A stretch of 64,000 nt of DNA from Cryptomeria japonica (Eukaryota; Streptophyta; Pinopsida; Cupressales; Cupressaceae): the NCBI RefSeq assembly GCF_030272615.1, contig NC_081411.1, positions 208,720,244 to 208,784,243 of the forward strand. The letters run 5' to 3'. The notes below the pieces were generated by a model. That model had not been told where the DNA came from and did not search any database. It was given only the letters and a program-made list of their open reading frames with translations. Each line of letters starts with the position of its first letter. Positions within the stretch are counted from its first letter, which is position 1. Below are positions 12,061 through 23,126 of the stretch, one piece after another. Made by a program: the position numbers and the translations under genes.

Positions 12061-12665
12061 TGGCACATGCTAAATGGCTACTTTTGGGCAAAAATAAAAT
12101 TGGCAACTTTTGGGTCCCCCATCTTGGTGCACTTGCCTAGATGAAAAGATAGAGCAATTAAGAGAAAGATAAGTTAGGGATAGAATGAAACTAAGTTTGA
12201 GGGATGATTTCAAGTCCTTGAGCATAGGATCCTATCAATCCATGTAAAAACCTTCAAATATATACAAAGAAAACAATGATAGCACTAAAGAAAATAAAAG
12301 GGTTCCAAGTTAACTAGTTGAAGAGACTTCATTGTAAAAAATGTCTCACCTGCTAATATCATTCTTGATATGTTATTGCAAGAGAAAAAGTGGAACTATA
12401 GAAAAAATAAGGGCAAATAGGAAATATATGTTAGCTAGAAGGGATAGGACAAGGATGCCAATTATCGTTACTTGTCATTTGAATATATCAGAATCTACAA
12501 ATTGTTGAGTTTTATACTCCGAAGCTTGAAATTCATTAGTGGAATGGTCATAAATTTTATGATACACACAAACAAAATAGTTTTCATGATTTTGTTTAAG
12601 TTTTCTCTTTTATTGCTAAGAGAGAGTAATCATTTGGCTTGAAGTAGGTTGAACAAAATACTCTC
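12061..12665. other. No gene recognised; probably decayed Gypsy sequence in part
   Basis: I find no open frame with a recognisable motif. The right part lies downstream, on the minus strand, of the Gypsy protease remnant and may be its degraded pol. That is inference from position only. Confidence 0.35.
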
Positions 12666-13004
12666 TTATTTATATGAAAAGTTAGGAGATGAATACATAG
12701 ATGTATTGGAGATAGGGGAAGAGGTTGGTAATAAAGGAGGTTGAAAGCCTAAACCTTGTTTAGAAAAGTATAATGTAGATTTCTCATGTTCCTGAATAAT
12801 TTGTTGGATACATGCTAAACCATGTCCATTGCATCCATGTTTAGAACAAAATGTAGGATCTTTCATGGATGTTGAAATGCCAGGAGAGGGTTGACTCTTA
12901 GTCACAACTGGGTTGAAGTATAGAGAATCCCAATCATTATCAAGACATGTGTTGAAAAAAGAATATTTTGGAATGGATAAAGGCTCCTTTAAGGCTTCAT
13001 ACAT
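12666..13004 (-). pseudogene. Gypsy polyprotein remnant, region after protease
   Basis: An open stretch of 112 codons on the minus strand, just downstream of the protease-like fragment. Near its C-terminal end it has a segment resembling the short K/Q-GLG-(Y/F)xPP linker often found after the protease of plant Ty3/Gypsy elements; here it reads SKQGLGFQPP. No RT motif is visible. The call depends mostly on its position and orientation next to the protease fragment. Confidence 0.45.
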
Positions 13005-13189
13005 GGATTTGGGGACTTTGTCTTTTCCTTTAAAGGAAAGTATAAATTATAATGGACCCAACTAGTTTTCTCTAAGAAAGAATTTTCAATAGGAAATTGT
13101 GTTTTAGAAGGAGTCATAATGATAAAGAAAGATATGCATCCTAATTATTCTTTAACACCATTTTAAGAATTAGGATCGACCTTGGTTAT

Positions 13190-13612
13190 TTAAAGTTCAT
13201 TTCCATGTATGAATTTGATTGTGTGGTGAAGGGTAGAAGGGACTAGGATTTGTTGCACAACATGAATCCAAGGTCTACTAAGGAGAAGATTGTATGTGAG
13301 GGTATTAGATATGACATGGATAGGTATGGGTAAAGTCACATGTCCAACTATAATAGGTAATGCAATTATTCCTAGCAACTCTCTATCAATATTATTAAAG
13401 CCACAAATAGAGAGAGAATTGGGTTGAATAAGGGAGGTATCCATATTTATTTTATGCAATAGATTTATGCTACAAATGTTAAGAGTTGATGCATTATTAA
13501 CTAAGGTACACTTTATTCCATGTTCATTAATCATAGGTAAGATCATGAGGGGGTCATGTTGATTGTGAAATTCTATAGAAGGCAAATTATCTTGCGAGAA
13601 CATAATATGCAC
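13190..13612 (-). pseudogene. Ty3/Gypsy aspartic protease fragment
   Basis: A 140-codon minus-strand open stretch that follows the layout of plant Gypsy retropepsin domains. An active-site-like segment LVNNASTLNIC lies near residues 36-47 (families usually have DNGSALN), then a variable part, then a C-terminal YNLLLSRPWIH near residues 109-119, close to the usual YNLLLGRPWIH. The catalytic aspartate position reads Asn, so it is probably inactive. The enzyme would process the polyprotein in the virus-like particle. Flanking gag-like sequence at higher coordinates fits a minus-strand element. Confidence 0.8.
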
Positions 13613-13992
13613 ATTTCATGCATATAATCAAATGAGGTTGCTACATCATTCAAGTATAAAAAAATGAGAGGTGAATACCTTCTATAAGGCTTCTTGGATC
13701 AATTCATGGTATGTAGGTTTGGTTCATATCTAAAGTTACATGAAGCTTCTTAATAAGATTAGGCTCCCTAGAAATGTGTTGAGGAAGGAAATTGTTTGGA
13801 TAGTTGTACTTGTGAGCCACTGCATGATAATATGTTGTTGTGACATTTGTTGATGCATTCTATCTCTTTGAATGATTGTTTTTGCATAGTTTAAGTTTTA
13901 ACGAAGAGGTCTAGCTCTATTCTTAGCAACAATCATAGGTTTGGTTTGAGGTTGAGGGGTATTTTGATGAAGGTGAAAAATAATTTTAGGCT

Positions 13993-14370
13993 TCAGATGT
14001 TCATTTGTATAGCTGAAAAAATGAACTGTATTGACTTGAAACTGATCAGACTCTTTGTTCTTTGAGGATTATCTCTAGAAGGGAGAGCATCAATAAAAGT
14101 GCTAATGATATCACCCTCTGGCTCCAAGGTATTCTCATAAGTAGGACAAAATTTGGGAAAGAGATTTATAAGATCGATCATTACTTTATCTCTAGCCGAG
14201 ATGCTATTTAGGTGCATGGAAGGTAAAGTGATAGTAAAGAAGGTGCTTATAATATCACCCTCTTGCAATAAAATATCTTCATGGGTGGGACCAATTTTGG
14301 GAGTGGGACAAGTATGATTCATGAACATTTTATCCTTAGAAGAGATAGCATTGAGAAAGGTGCTAGCTAT
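13993..14370 (-). pseudogene. Gypsy gag-region fragment with internal repeats
   Basis: A minus-strand open stretch of ~125 codons built from repeated modules: a P-T-(H/Y)-E segment, then EGDIISTF, then a Leu/Pro/Ser stretch. Two such modules are clear, and a third related one (HKDILRQERGD) lies at 16459-16540 beyond an inserted element. When the insertion is left out, the frame runs on without a shift across the target site. It is probably a repetitive part of a gag-protease polyprotein. The exact function of the modules is unknown to me. Confidence 0.55.
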
Positions 14371-14681
14371 TGAGCTTTTTAATTACAATTGAGGTTTTCT
14401 CTTTTGTCACTTTGAAGCAATAATGGAAAAGGGAAAGAATTTGAAAATAATGTCAAATGAAGAAAATATATTCATGAATCTAGAAGGTAAGTACGAATAT
14501 ATGAAACTATGGAAAGATCATCTTTTTATGGTGTAGGACAACAATACAAGGCATGGATATTTCCCCTAGCTGAAAGATCATTTTTCCTCAAATGACAATT
14601 AATGGATGAGGGTGGAACAATAAATAAGTTATGAAGTATGTAACCAAAAAAATGATAATTGACAAACACATTGTAATGCAT

Positions 14682-14739
14682 AGATAGTTAATTAATAAAA
14701 AATGATAAATAGATAGTTAATTAATAAAAAATGATAAAT
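14682..14739. repeat. 29-bp perfect tandem duplication
   Basis: The unit starting AGATAGTTAATTAATAAAAA is repeated exactly at 14682-14710 and 14711-14739, inside the internal region of the nested LTR element. Confidence 0.95.
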
Positions 14740-14881
14740 ATTATAAATAAATGGAAATCATAAATGTAAGTACCTTTAGTGATTTGAAAATCTAGAAATT
14801 TGGTGTAGAGATGAAAGTACAGATCCCTAAAGAGTTGATTTTACAGGTCTCTTGAATAGTGCTGAATATTTGACATTAAGA

Positions 14882-14941
14882 GTTGTTGTATTCCCGACTG
14901 TCACACAGGTGACCTGGGTTTAATCCCCGGCAATGGCACCA
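14882..14941 (+). other. tRNA-Asp(GUC)-like sequence at the primer binding site
   Basis: On the plus strand, 60 bases align end to end with plant tRNA-Asp(GUC): acceptor 5' strand GTTGTTG, anticodon arm with GTC in CTGTCAC, T arm and acceptor 3' strand CAATGGC, followed by A and CCA at 14939-14941. About 15 bases of the D arm are missing between two GTA triplets. Nearly all differences from the standard tRNA are C-to-T or G-to-A. Read on the minus strand, its end TGGTGCCATTGCCGGGG is the primer binding site of the surrounding element. Normally only ~18 bases are tRNA-derived. Confidence 0.75.
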
Positions 14942-16458
14942 AAAATTTTGAGCTTTTTAATTACAATTGAGGTTGGAATAATAATTCACAACTTAGGGAT
15001 TTTATCCACACTAAGCAACCCTTCATGAACTAGAAGCTGCATTTAATTATCAACCCAAGGACGTGAACTTGAAATGAGACAACACCGTATATGCACTATG
15101 GAAGCCTTCTAAGCTATTGTATCAGTTGTGCATAGAAAATAAACTTAGAATAATAAACTGAATTGAAAACATGACAATGCTATAAATAAAACTAACTACA
15201 CAACAGTGGCTGCAGGAAGACTGATTATTTGCAACAACAGTGGCTGTAGGATGACTGTTCTAAAACTAGTGAAATCAAATATGCCGAAAAAAACCCTATC
15301 ATAATCAATTCACTAATTAAAGTAAAGAATAATGAATAAAAATCTAAACTATGATGAAATCACAGTTCCTCAAGTGGCCCTTGCTTGAGTTGCTTCAATC
15401 TGTCATTAGCATTCCATCTTCAATAGACATGCTTCAATGCTCAAATAATATTCTTATTGCAAATCAAATATTACATGGACATGTATCAAACTTTCTGATT
15501 GACATTGGACACCATTAAGAAGACTCAACACTAACTGGATACTCTCTACACTATTCTCAACACTACTTTCAACACTACTTACTCACAACTCAATAAGATC
15601 TCAGATTTATGCTCGAGGCTTGAGAGTTGGAGTAATTACAAAATCAACAACTTATTACAAATTTTATTTCTCCTATGAAATAAAGGAGATGACTTATTCT
15701 ATTCATGACTGATAATACAGATTAAACTATCAAGAGTTGAGAGAGTTCTAATCCTCTTCAAACTCTACAACTATAAAATAAAGTCATGGCTGAACATGTG
15801 TACAAAACATGCTAACATTATTTATGAATCATCAAATATTGTTTCCACAAGATTCTCCAATATTCCTTCACTTTAATAAATCCAAATATAGGAATCCATG
15901 AAGAGGTAGAAGAGTCCAAGTTGAATTAGAATTCAATCCTTAACTGCTGCCTGAAAATCTGCTAGTTTTTCTTAGTTAAATTATGGTGAATTCTTCTCAT
16001 TAACTATTGAAAATCAGACCGAACGGTTTAAACTCATTTGAGATCTCCTTTTAATCTTTTTATATCATTTTGAAAATCTTAATTCTGTTAAGAAACGAGT
16101 GAGATATTCTTGTTTTACTGAAACTGGTCTTTTGACTTTTTTTGCACTTTTAGTCAACCGTTACATCTATCAATTGCCAACTTGTTCCTCCTTCCTTCTA
16201 ACTGTATGAACGACTCAAATCACTTAAAACAACATGCTAATCATTCCAAATTAATTTACATTCAACAATAACCATTTATTATAATATGTTATCATCATTT
16301 AGCATCAACTAGCTAGACACACATATGCATATAAAACACCATTAATCCTAGTTAATGCTTCACAAAACCAAGGTAATGTTTGAAAATTACTTGGAAGGAC
16401 ATTATAAACATGAGATAAAACATTAAATAATATGATCAATTTATGGCTCATCACTAGC

Positions 16459-16540
16459 ATCACCGCGCTCTTGTCTCAAAATGTCCTTATGAATAGGAGG
16501 ATCATTAAGATAGGGAAGGGTTAAGTTATAATCACATGCA
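16459..16540 (-). pseudogene. Upstream part of the split Gypsy gag
   Basis: The minus-strand frame reads a Pro-rich segment and HKDILRQERGDA up to the target duplication, and resembles the modules at 13993-14370. It is separated from them by the nested LTR element. In-frame continuation across the 5-bp duplication supports this assignment. Confidence 0.5.
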
Positions 16541-16814
16541 AAAAATGGAAAACCATGAATGCCTTGGATAAACCTTGACATGAAACTAGCAAAATATGAT
16601 AACAAATCCATTCATAAAATGCACTATTATTTAAAAAATAAGATACTGAATAATATATGCCATATTAATCAATAATGATGTAACCAAAATAAGTGTTTAA
16701 CCAACGTATGTAATAAATTTAAAAAATGAATGCTTCTAAATCCATAAATTATATGCAACAATTAGATATGAAATTGAAAATAAAAAATTGTGCAAAATGA
16801 AATGAAATTTAGCA

Positions 16815-17400
16815 AAATGAAATGGAAGGAAATGGAGTCTAGCCTAAGATTGCAAGCTAGGAATGAATTGCAAACTCTTTCATTGGGGAAAAATCAATTA
16901 GGCTCAACTTTAATCCTATAGGAGAGATACAAGAACTACATAAGATGGTTCAAAATTAAAAATATTAAGAAAAAAAAAGAAGATACAAAATTGTAAATCA
17001 AAATGTAAGCTTGAAAATATAAGTGAGATGTATAAAGGAACATGTGTCTTAAATATGGGCTTGAAATAGTAAGACTATGGAGCTAGATTCCATAGTCTTG
17101 ATGGGAGTCCAAGTGCAAATAGATGTCAAATCTACTATCAAGGACATCCAAACTACAACCCCTCCAAAATTCAAGTTAAACTAGAGGGACTATGTTACTA
17201 ATTGACATAGTCCAGGGATTTTCATCTATTCAAAATCTGGAAATATGCGCCTCAATTTGCTCTCTACAATATTGCAACTTTCAACTGTTAGATATGTAAC
17301 CTGCAAATAAAAGGGAAAATATTGTGGTGTGTAGGATTTTACCTATGTCAAACTCTAGGTAAGAATTAACCTCATACTTGGAGCCACCTCATAATTGGAA
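16815..17400. repeat. Dispersed repeat, copy B
   Basis: Diverged second copy of 5240-5850 plus 6855-6910, in the same orientation, with about 1 kb less sequence between its two parts. It lies upstream of the minus-strand Gypsy gag, so it could be leader or LTR sequence of that element. Confidence 0.7.
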
Positions 17401-17554
17401 CTATTTCATTTATTTAAAAGATATTTTTATTTTGATTTGACTTTTTTTTTTTAGTATATATGAACATAAATATTATGCTAATTATTGCTGAAATAATAAA
17501 TATTAATATTTTGATGTGAAAATGATTGTAAGATTTTTTGTAAACATGTTCAAA

Positions 17555-17765
17555 TCACGCCCTTCATGAGATGAAATTGTGCTTAAAATTAAAGCAGTTT
17601 CTTATATAATTCAATTGAGAAATCAATTACAATTACTGACATGAATTTTGGAGAGCTGTAATAGATGCCCTTCGTGGGAGGGAAATGTGCTTCAAATCAA
17701 GGCAATTTATTACATAGTTGAATCTAGAAATCAATTAAAATCGCCAAAATGTACTATGGAAAGAT
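17555..17765. repeat. ~105-bp tandem duplication
   Basis: Two diverged adjacent copies: GCCCTTCATGAGATGAAATT… and GCCCTTCGTGGGAGGGAAAT…, both followed by GTGCTT, an AAxCAxTT block, AATTCAAT/TTGAATCT and GAAATCAATTA. Non-coding. Confidence 0.75.
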
Positions 17766-18254
17766 GAAAAATTAAATGTTCAAATAATTTAAATAATTTA
17801 TTTAAAAAAAATAATTTAATGAAAAAGTTAATTAATAAATTTAAAAAAATACATTTGTCTAAATTTGTTATTATATTTGATTGTTACACATTGCTTATTT
17901 GATATTTTTGAGTGAGTTGCTTTGATAAGGTTTGAATAACTTAGAACCAATTATTATTTTTAAAATAAAATAAGATTAAAAAATGTTTTTAAGTTGTTAG
18001 TTTTATGTTTAAATAAAATGTTTATAATTAGTTTTACAATGTAAAGATAAAAGGATTATGACAATATTGATTATATATATATATACACACACAATTCTAC
18101 AATGTATTATAATGAAGAAATATTTTAGTGAAGGATCATTTATATCTTAGGTGTTGAAATATTGATTCCTTAGTATTAATGGACCCTATTTGTTAATTAT
18201 ATAGCTTTATGAGTGCCATCTCTTACTTATGTTCTTCTCAATATCCTAACACCT
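17766..18254. other. AT-rich DNA, no gene seen
   Basis: A short TA/CA microsatellite lies at about 18072-18093. Nothing else is recognised. Confidence 0.5.
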
Positions 18255-18414
18255 TTAGTGCAGAGAGGCTTGGGGTTTCTTTATTATTTGTTTTGATTCT
18301 ATAAAGGATCATGATGTTGTTTTAACCCTGGTTAACTGGAAATGGAGGTCTCATGCTCTGTCCCTTCACCATTGGTCGCCCTCTTCCAATCCCTTGGTTG
18401 ACACTACTATAGTT
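18255..18414 (+). pseudogene. DUF4283-type LINE ORF1, left half
   Basis: After an in-frame stop near 18258 the plus-strand frame is open to the Copia insertion point. It has the DUF4283 layout: a GFFIICFDS strand, a variable linker, then HHWSPSSNPL, like the usual LRPWSPDFDPL. It continues in frame at 28494 once the insertion and one copy of TAGTT are removed, leading into the LRLPYFPLHLW motif. In plants this domain is typical of the nucleic-acid-binding ORF1 of L1-type LINEs. No start codon is evident upstream. Confidence 0.65.
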
Positions 18415-20053
18415 TGAAGAACACAAATAGACACTTGGGGGGGGGGGGGGTGAATCAGTGTATTTTAAAATTTTAACTTTGTGTGTAAATATTGAAATTG
18501 TAAACTAATTAGACATACACACACAAACTAAACCACATTACCAGATTTATGAGGAAAACCCAATATGGGAAAAACCTCGATGAGAATAGCTACTGGAGTC
18601 TACTGCTACAATCTATCTTCAAAGTAAATGGCTGATTAAAAAGTTTAAGACACCAACTCAAGGAGCACGAACCCTTGAACTTTAGGGCACCAACCCCTGA
18701 TTTTGTGAGAACCTACTCAGAGGAGCACCTAACCTTGCTCTAAGCACCCACTCAGAGATTTAGAGTGATTGATCAAGTTTACAAAACAATGAAAAAAACC
18801 TTGTTACAAATGAGTTTTGTAACACTTACAAATTTCTCATATCTTTAGAATGACTTTCTCTGCCTGCTGAAGTTCTTCCTCTATTTCTCCTTCTTCCTTT
18901 GTCTAGATTTCTTCTTCTCTTTTCTCTTTACTTACTCTCTCTATTTCTATGGATGTCTCTCATTTCTCCTAGCAGTAACACCCCCATTTGTAGCACTACT
19001 CGTACAATCGACTACCTAAGATATCTTTATTTCCAACTCAACCTCAACCTCAACAACCACACCTACAAATATCAAATCTCATTCACAACCCTGCACAATC
19101 ATCTCTACCTCGAAGAATGTTTTTCCCTCCAAATCTAAAATTAAAAAAATAATTCATTTGTCTCTCTGGGATTCAGTTTGTAGAAGATTGGATTTTATTT
19201 CTTGGATCAACTATATGCATTAAATGGCTCTTCTCTGATTTTCTAAAAGTTCTCTATACTGAGTTACTATATTTAACAAACTCAATTTGTCCAACAATTT
19301 GATTCTGCCTTTGTCGATTATCTCGAGCACTTCAACCATCTGCAACTCTGTCGACCTACCCTGAAAAGATCGATAACTACCTCCATCGCCACCAACTTAT
19401 GCTCATCTAATTCATTCTTTGTCTACTAGGAAACCACATATATTCATATTTATCATCTAGATCACTCGGTCAAGGTTGGTAATCTTCCACGAAAAAACCT
19501 TGTGCCTATCGACATACACAAGTGTCGTCAACAGTCTTCATAATCGACATCCAAATCACACCATGCACACACTTGCATGGTGCAACATAGAGGGGGATAC
19601 ATTTCCCCTTGACTTAAATTGCCCTACATGGTCAACCAAGGCTTGATAAATATGTCGCAGGATAGTGGGGGATCTTCAACCTCTATGAAACATTTATCCT
19701 GCATGGCTCGTGCATAATTATTTTCAATGTTGCGGGGACCTGCGGATGGCCTTTTCTTCATTCAATTATTATCCCACATAGTCTCTTCCCTGCATTTGAA
19801 GACACCACGAGATGTACAAATACACTTGAACCAAACTCTTGCTGCCATGTAGAAATTACAACATACAAACCACAACATGGGACTCAGTGAGTGTACTGAC
19901 CTATGGAGATGTTGAATTTGATCGAAACCCCTGCAACATAAGATGACGTGTTATGCACAATTGCACAACATAACTTGCGTGTTATGCGCAAGTTCTACCC
20001 ACTTCTCTGCAACCGCTTGATATCCCTTGACATCAATGATAAAAATGACAACA
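18415..20053 (-). repeat. Copia LTR L1 (outer 3' LTR)
   Basis: Starts TGAAGAACAC on the plus strand and ends ACAACA before the polypurine tract. It is related over its whole length to L2 and L3. It lacks a segment present in L2 (24311-24915): here CCAAATCAC joins directly to ACCATGCACACAC. A poly-G run lies at about 18438-18450. Confidence 0.88.
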
Positions 20054-20067
20054 ATCTCCCCCTTTGG
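20054..20067 (-). promoter_or_regulatory. Polypurine tract of int1
   Basis: On the minus strand AAAGGGGGAGAT directly precedes the TGTTGT start of L1. It is the site for second-strand priming. Confidence 0.8.
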
Positions 20068-20478
20068 AATTGATGTCAACACACGTGCAGACCACACTTT
20101 GACCAATATCTCTCCCTTTGACAACAATGGAAAAGGGTGAAACAACCAACTGTCAACTGTGCATGAACTCCCCCTTTGATTTTCTATAACAATGAATGGA
20201 ACTTCCAATTTTGATCATGACATAGATGCAACACATTATAAATTTACTTTAGATGAACCATTATTACAATATAAAGAGAAGTGCCAATATTGCTCATTAA
20301 AAAATCAGATCTTCCCTTGAGATAGTACATGAGGTTGAAGGTGGAAAGTGTAGAAACAATAAACCACAGACTACATCGAAAACACTTAAGTGCTATAGGT
20401 GGGTGGAAGAACACCCAGTTTCTGTCTTAGATATTCAAAGATGTACTTAGGAAGTGGCTTAGTAAAGATATAAGCTAT

Positions 20479-22083
20479 TTACTCACCAGTGGACACATAT
20501 TCAATTTTCACCTCTTTCAGTACAACCTTTTCCCCGAGAAAAAGATATTTGATTGCAACGTGCTTTGTCCTAGAGTGCATGAAAGGGATCTTTGATATAT
20601 TGATTGCACTTGAGTTGTCACACATGATGGGAATAAGATCTGAAAACTTTACCTTAATGTCCTTGAGGGTTTTCTTCATCCACAAAACTTGAGAACAACT
20701 TGTAGCAGCTGCAACATACTCTACTTTAACAATTGATAGTGAAATGGACTCTTGCTTCTTGCTATTCCATGACACCAATATGTCTCTAGGGAAGTAAGCT
20801 CCATCACTGGTTCTCTTTCTATCATCTACACATCCTACCCAGTCTACATCAGTATAGGCTTGCAAAGTGAAATCTCCTTTCTTTGGATACCATAAGACAT
20901 AAGTAAGTGTCCCCTGTAGAGACTTTAATATCCTCCTAACAACAATGACATGTGATTGCTTAGGAGATTCTTGAAATCTTGCAACCATGTGAACTACATC
21001 AGGCCTTAAATCTATAAGATACAATAGGCTTCTAATCATGGATCTATACAAGGTCTGATCAACACTAGGTGGCTCATCATCTTTGCTTAACTTGCATCTT
21101 GTTACCATGGGGGTACTAACTGATTTGCTATCTTCCATTTCAAACTTCTTCAACATGTCTTTAGCATACTTGGTTTGATAAATTAATATGCCCTTATCTA
21201 AGTGACAAATCTATAAACCAAGAAAATATGATAACTCTCAAAGCATGAACATCTCAAACTCTAACTATATCTGATCAACAAATTTTTTGCATATGTAGAA
21301 TATCTTTATTTCCTCCAAAGATAATGTCATCTACATATACCACAACTACGATCATGTGGTCTCCATCCACATTAATGTATAAGTTACTATCAACATTTCC
21401 TTTTTTCAAACCTTTCTGATGGAGATACTTATCCAACCTAGAATACCATGCTCTAGGTGTTTGTTTCAAACGGTATAGTGCCTTTTTCAATTTGCATACA
21501 AAGTTCTCTTCCTCATGAAGCTAAAAACGTTCAGGTTTATAGATATAGACCTCTTCTTCTAGATTTCCATTGAGAAATGTAGATTTAACATCCATTTGAT
21601 ATAACTTGTATCGTTTATAGGCTGAGAATGCCAAGAACATTTTTATTGCCTCAAGTCTTGCAATAGGTGCAAAGTTTCTTCAAAATCTATACCCTTTACT
21701 TGAGCATTTCCCTTGCATACAAGTCTTGCCTTGTTCCTTACTACCTTTCCTTCTTCATTCGTCTTGTTCCCGTAGAACCATTTAGTACCAATAACATTCT
21801 TGACAGCAGGTCTAGGAACCAATTCTCAAATTTTATTCTTTTCAATCTGCTGTAACTCTTCTTCCATAGAATTCATCTACTTCTCACTCTTCTTGGCCTT
21901 ATCATTTGATCTAGGTTTAATCTTAGTAATAAGGTAGAAAATTACTTTCTCATCGTTCCTTGCTCTCCTTCTCGTTTGTACACCATCATTCTTATTCCCC
22001 ATAATTTGATCTTTCGGGTGATTCCTTTGCACATATCTATTTGGGGCCTTGCTTGGTTCTTATTCTTCATGTTCACTTTTAGA
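20479..22083 (-). pseudogene. Copia RT and RNase H, integrase missing
   Basis: On the minus strand, from high to low coordinates: the linker RYVQRNHPKDQIMGNK (about 21990-22040) that normally follows integrase, the RT N-terminus with a TKWFYGNK and KARLVCKG-like segment, KALYRLKQTPRAWYSRLD and YVDDIIFGG (ORF 21275-21490), then the C-terminal RT and RNase H at 20479-21156 with DVDWVGC, KVEYVAAATSCSQ and CDNSSAINI. Frameshifts and stops break it. No integrase motifs lie between gag and this linker, so the element could not integrate by itself. The encoded enzymes would copy element RNA in the particle. Confidence 0.87.
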
Positions 22084-23052
22084 TTATTCTTCATCTTCAT
22101 TGTCTGATTCTTCATCAGAGACATCATCTTCAAGTGTGTAAAGACTACTCTTTCTCCTAAAATTTCTTCTTCTTTCCTTATAATTATTCGTCATCTTTTC
22201 CTTGCTAGAGGTCGTCATGTTTTTCTTTTCATCTTCATCTTTCTCTCCATAAGGACACTTAGACGCAAAGTGCCCAATCTTTCTACAGTTGAAACATTCG
22301 AAAGGCAACTTACCTTTGTACTTTATTGAACCTCTTTTGAGCTTCCTTACAAAGTTTTCTAAAATAGCATTAGAGTTATTTTCATCCTCATTTGTAGCTT
22401 GTTCTTTTCCTTTCTGTGTGTTATTGAAGGTAGCCTCTATCTTTGAGGATTCAACACTTACTGTTCTCATCTCATAGGCTGATAGAGAGCCAAACAATTC
22501 ATCCATAGAGAATGTGGTCAGATCCTTAGCTTCTTCAATGACAAAGACTTTGGTTTCATACTTTGGATTGAGAGATCTGAGTACCTTTTTTTACTATAAC
22601 ATCATCTTTTTCTTCTTCTCTGAGTGCTCTTATGACACTCATATTTTCATCCACTCTTTGCAAATAGTCAGCTATTTTCTCCTCATCCTTCATTTTTAGG
22701 TTTTGAAATCGAGTTCTTAGATTTTGTAATTTGACTTATTTCACTTTGGTATGTCCTTCATATATAATTTCCAGTTTGTCCCATTTTGCTTTTTTTGATC
22801 GTGTGCAGTGCATGACTTTTATGAACTCTGTATTAGACAAGCCACTCAGGATAGTACTCTTAGCTTTCACATTGTTCTCATATTAGAATCAGGGTCAGTA
22901 GGAGGACCTTGAGGAACCATGTAACCATTCATAAATGACATCTAAACATCAAAGCCTAAAGAAGACAAGTAAGTTTTCATTATTCTACTCGAGAAGGAAT
23001 ATTTAGTGCCATCAAACATAGGGGCTTTCAAGGAGGATTCATTTCTAGCCAT
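22084..23052 (-). pseudogene. Copia gag of int1
   Basis: Starts at ATG 23052-23050 (MARNESSLKAPMFDGTKY…), a typical Copia gag start, 61 bp after the primer binding site. An open C-terminal part at 22084-22506 carries a zinc knuckle CFNCRKIGHFASKC (CX2CX4HX4C) and an acidic tail. The middle is frameshifted. Gag would form the particle and bind RNA. The acidic tail runs almost directly into the post-integrase linker of RT, marking a pol deletion. Confidence 0.87.
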
Positions 23053-23112
23053 TGTGTTCACAAGACAAGATCTACCCAAGCTAGAGGAATCTTTACAGTA
23101 AGGGAACCTAGG

Positions 23113-23126
23113 GCTTTGATACCAAT
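23113..23126 (-). promoter_or_regulatory. Primer binding site of int1
   Basis: On the minus strand TTGGTATCAAAGCC follows the end of L2. It resembles the initiator-tRNA-Met type TGGTATCAGAGC common in plant Copia elements. Confidence 0.8.

Larger units (their letters stand above)
14371..16453 (-). mobile_element. Non-autonomous LTR element nested in the Gypsy gag
   Basis: About 2.08 kb inserted in the gag frame. CTAGC occurs at 14363-14367 and 16454-16458 as target duplication (three extra bases lie at the left edge). On the minus strand it runs: ~1.5-kb 5' LTR (16453 to 14949, starting TGATGAGCC), tRNA-Asp-type primer binding site (14941 leftwards), ~550 bp of internal non-coding DNA, then only a 26-bp stub of the 3' LTR at 14371-14396, identical to 14949-14974. 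No protein is encoded. The missing 3' LTR suggests a deletion or an aborted copy. Confidence 0.65.

Noticed and set aside
14882-14941. A functional nuclear tRNA-Asp gene
   Set aside because: Most of the D arm is missing, CCA is present in the DNA, and the copy sits at the primer binding site of an LTR element. It is better explained as element-derived.
18072-18093. TATA/CACA run as a promoter
   Set aside because: It is a short microsatellite with no gene start downstream.
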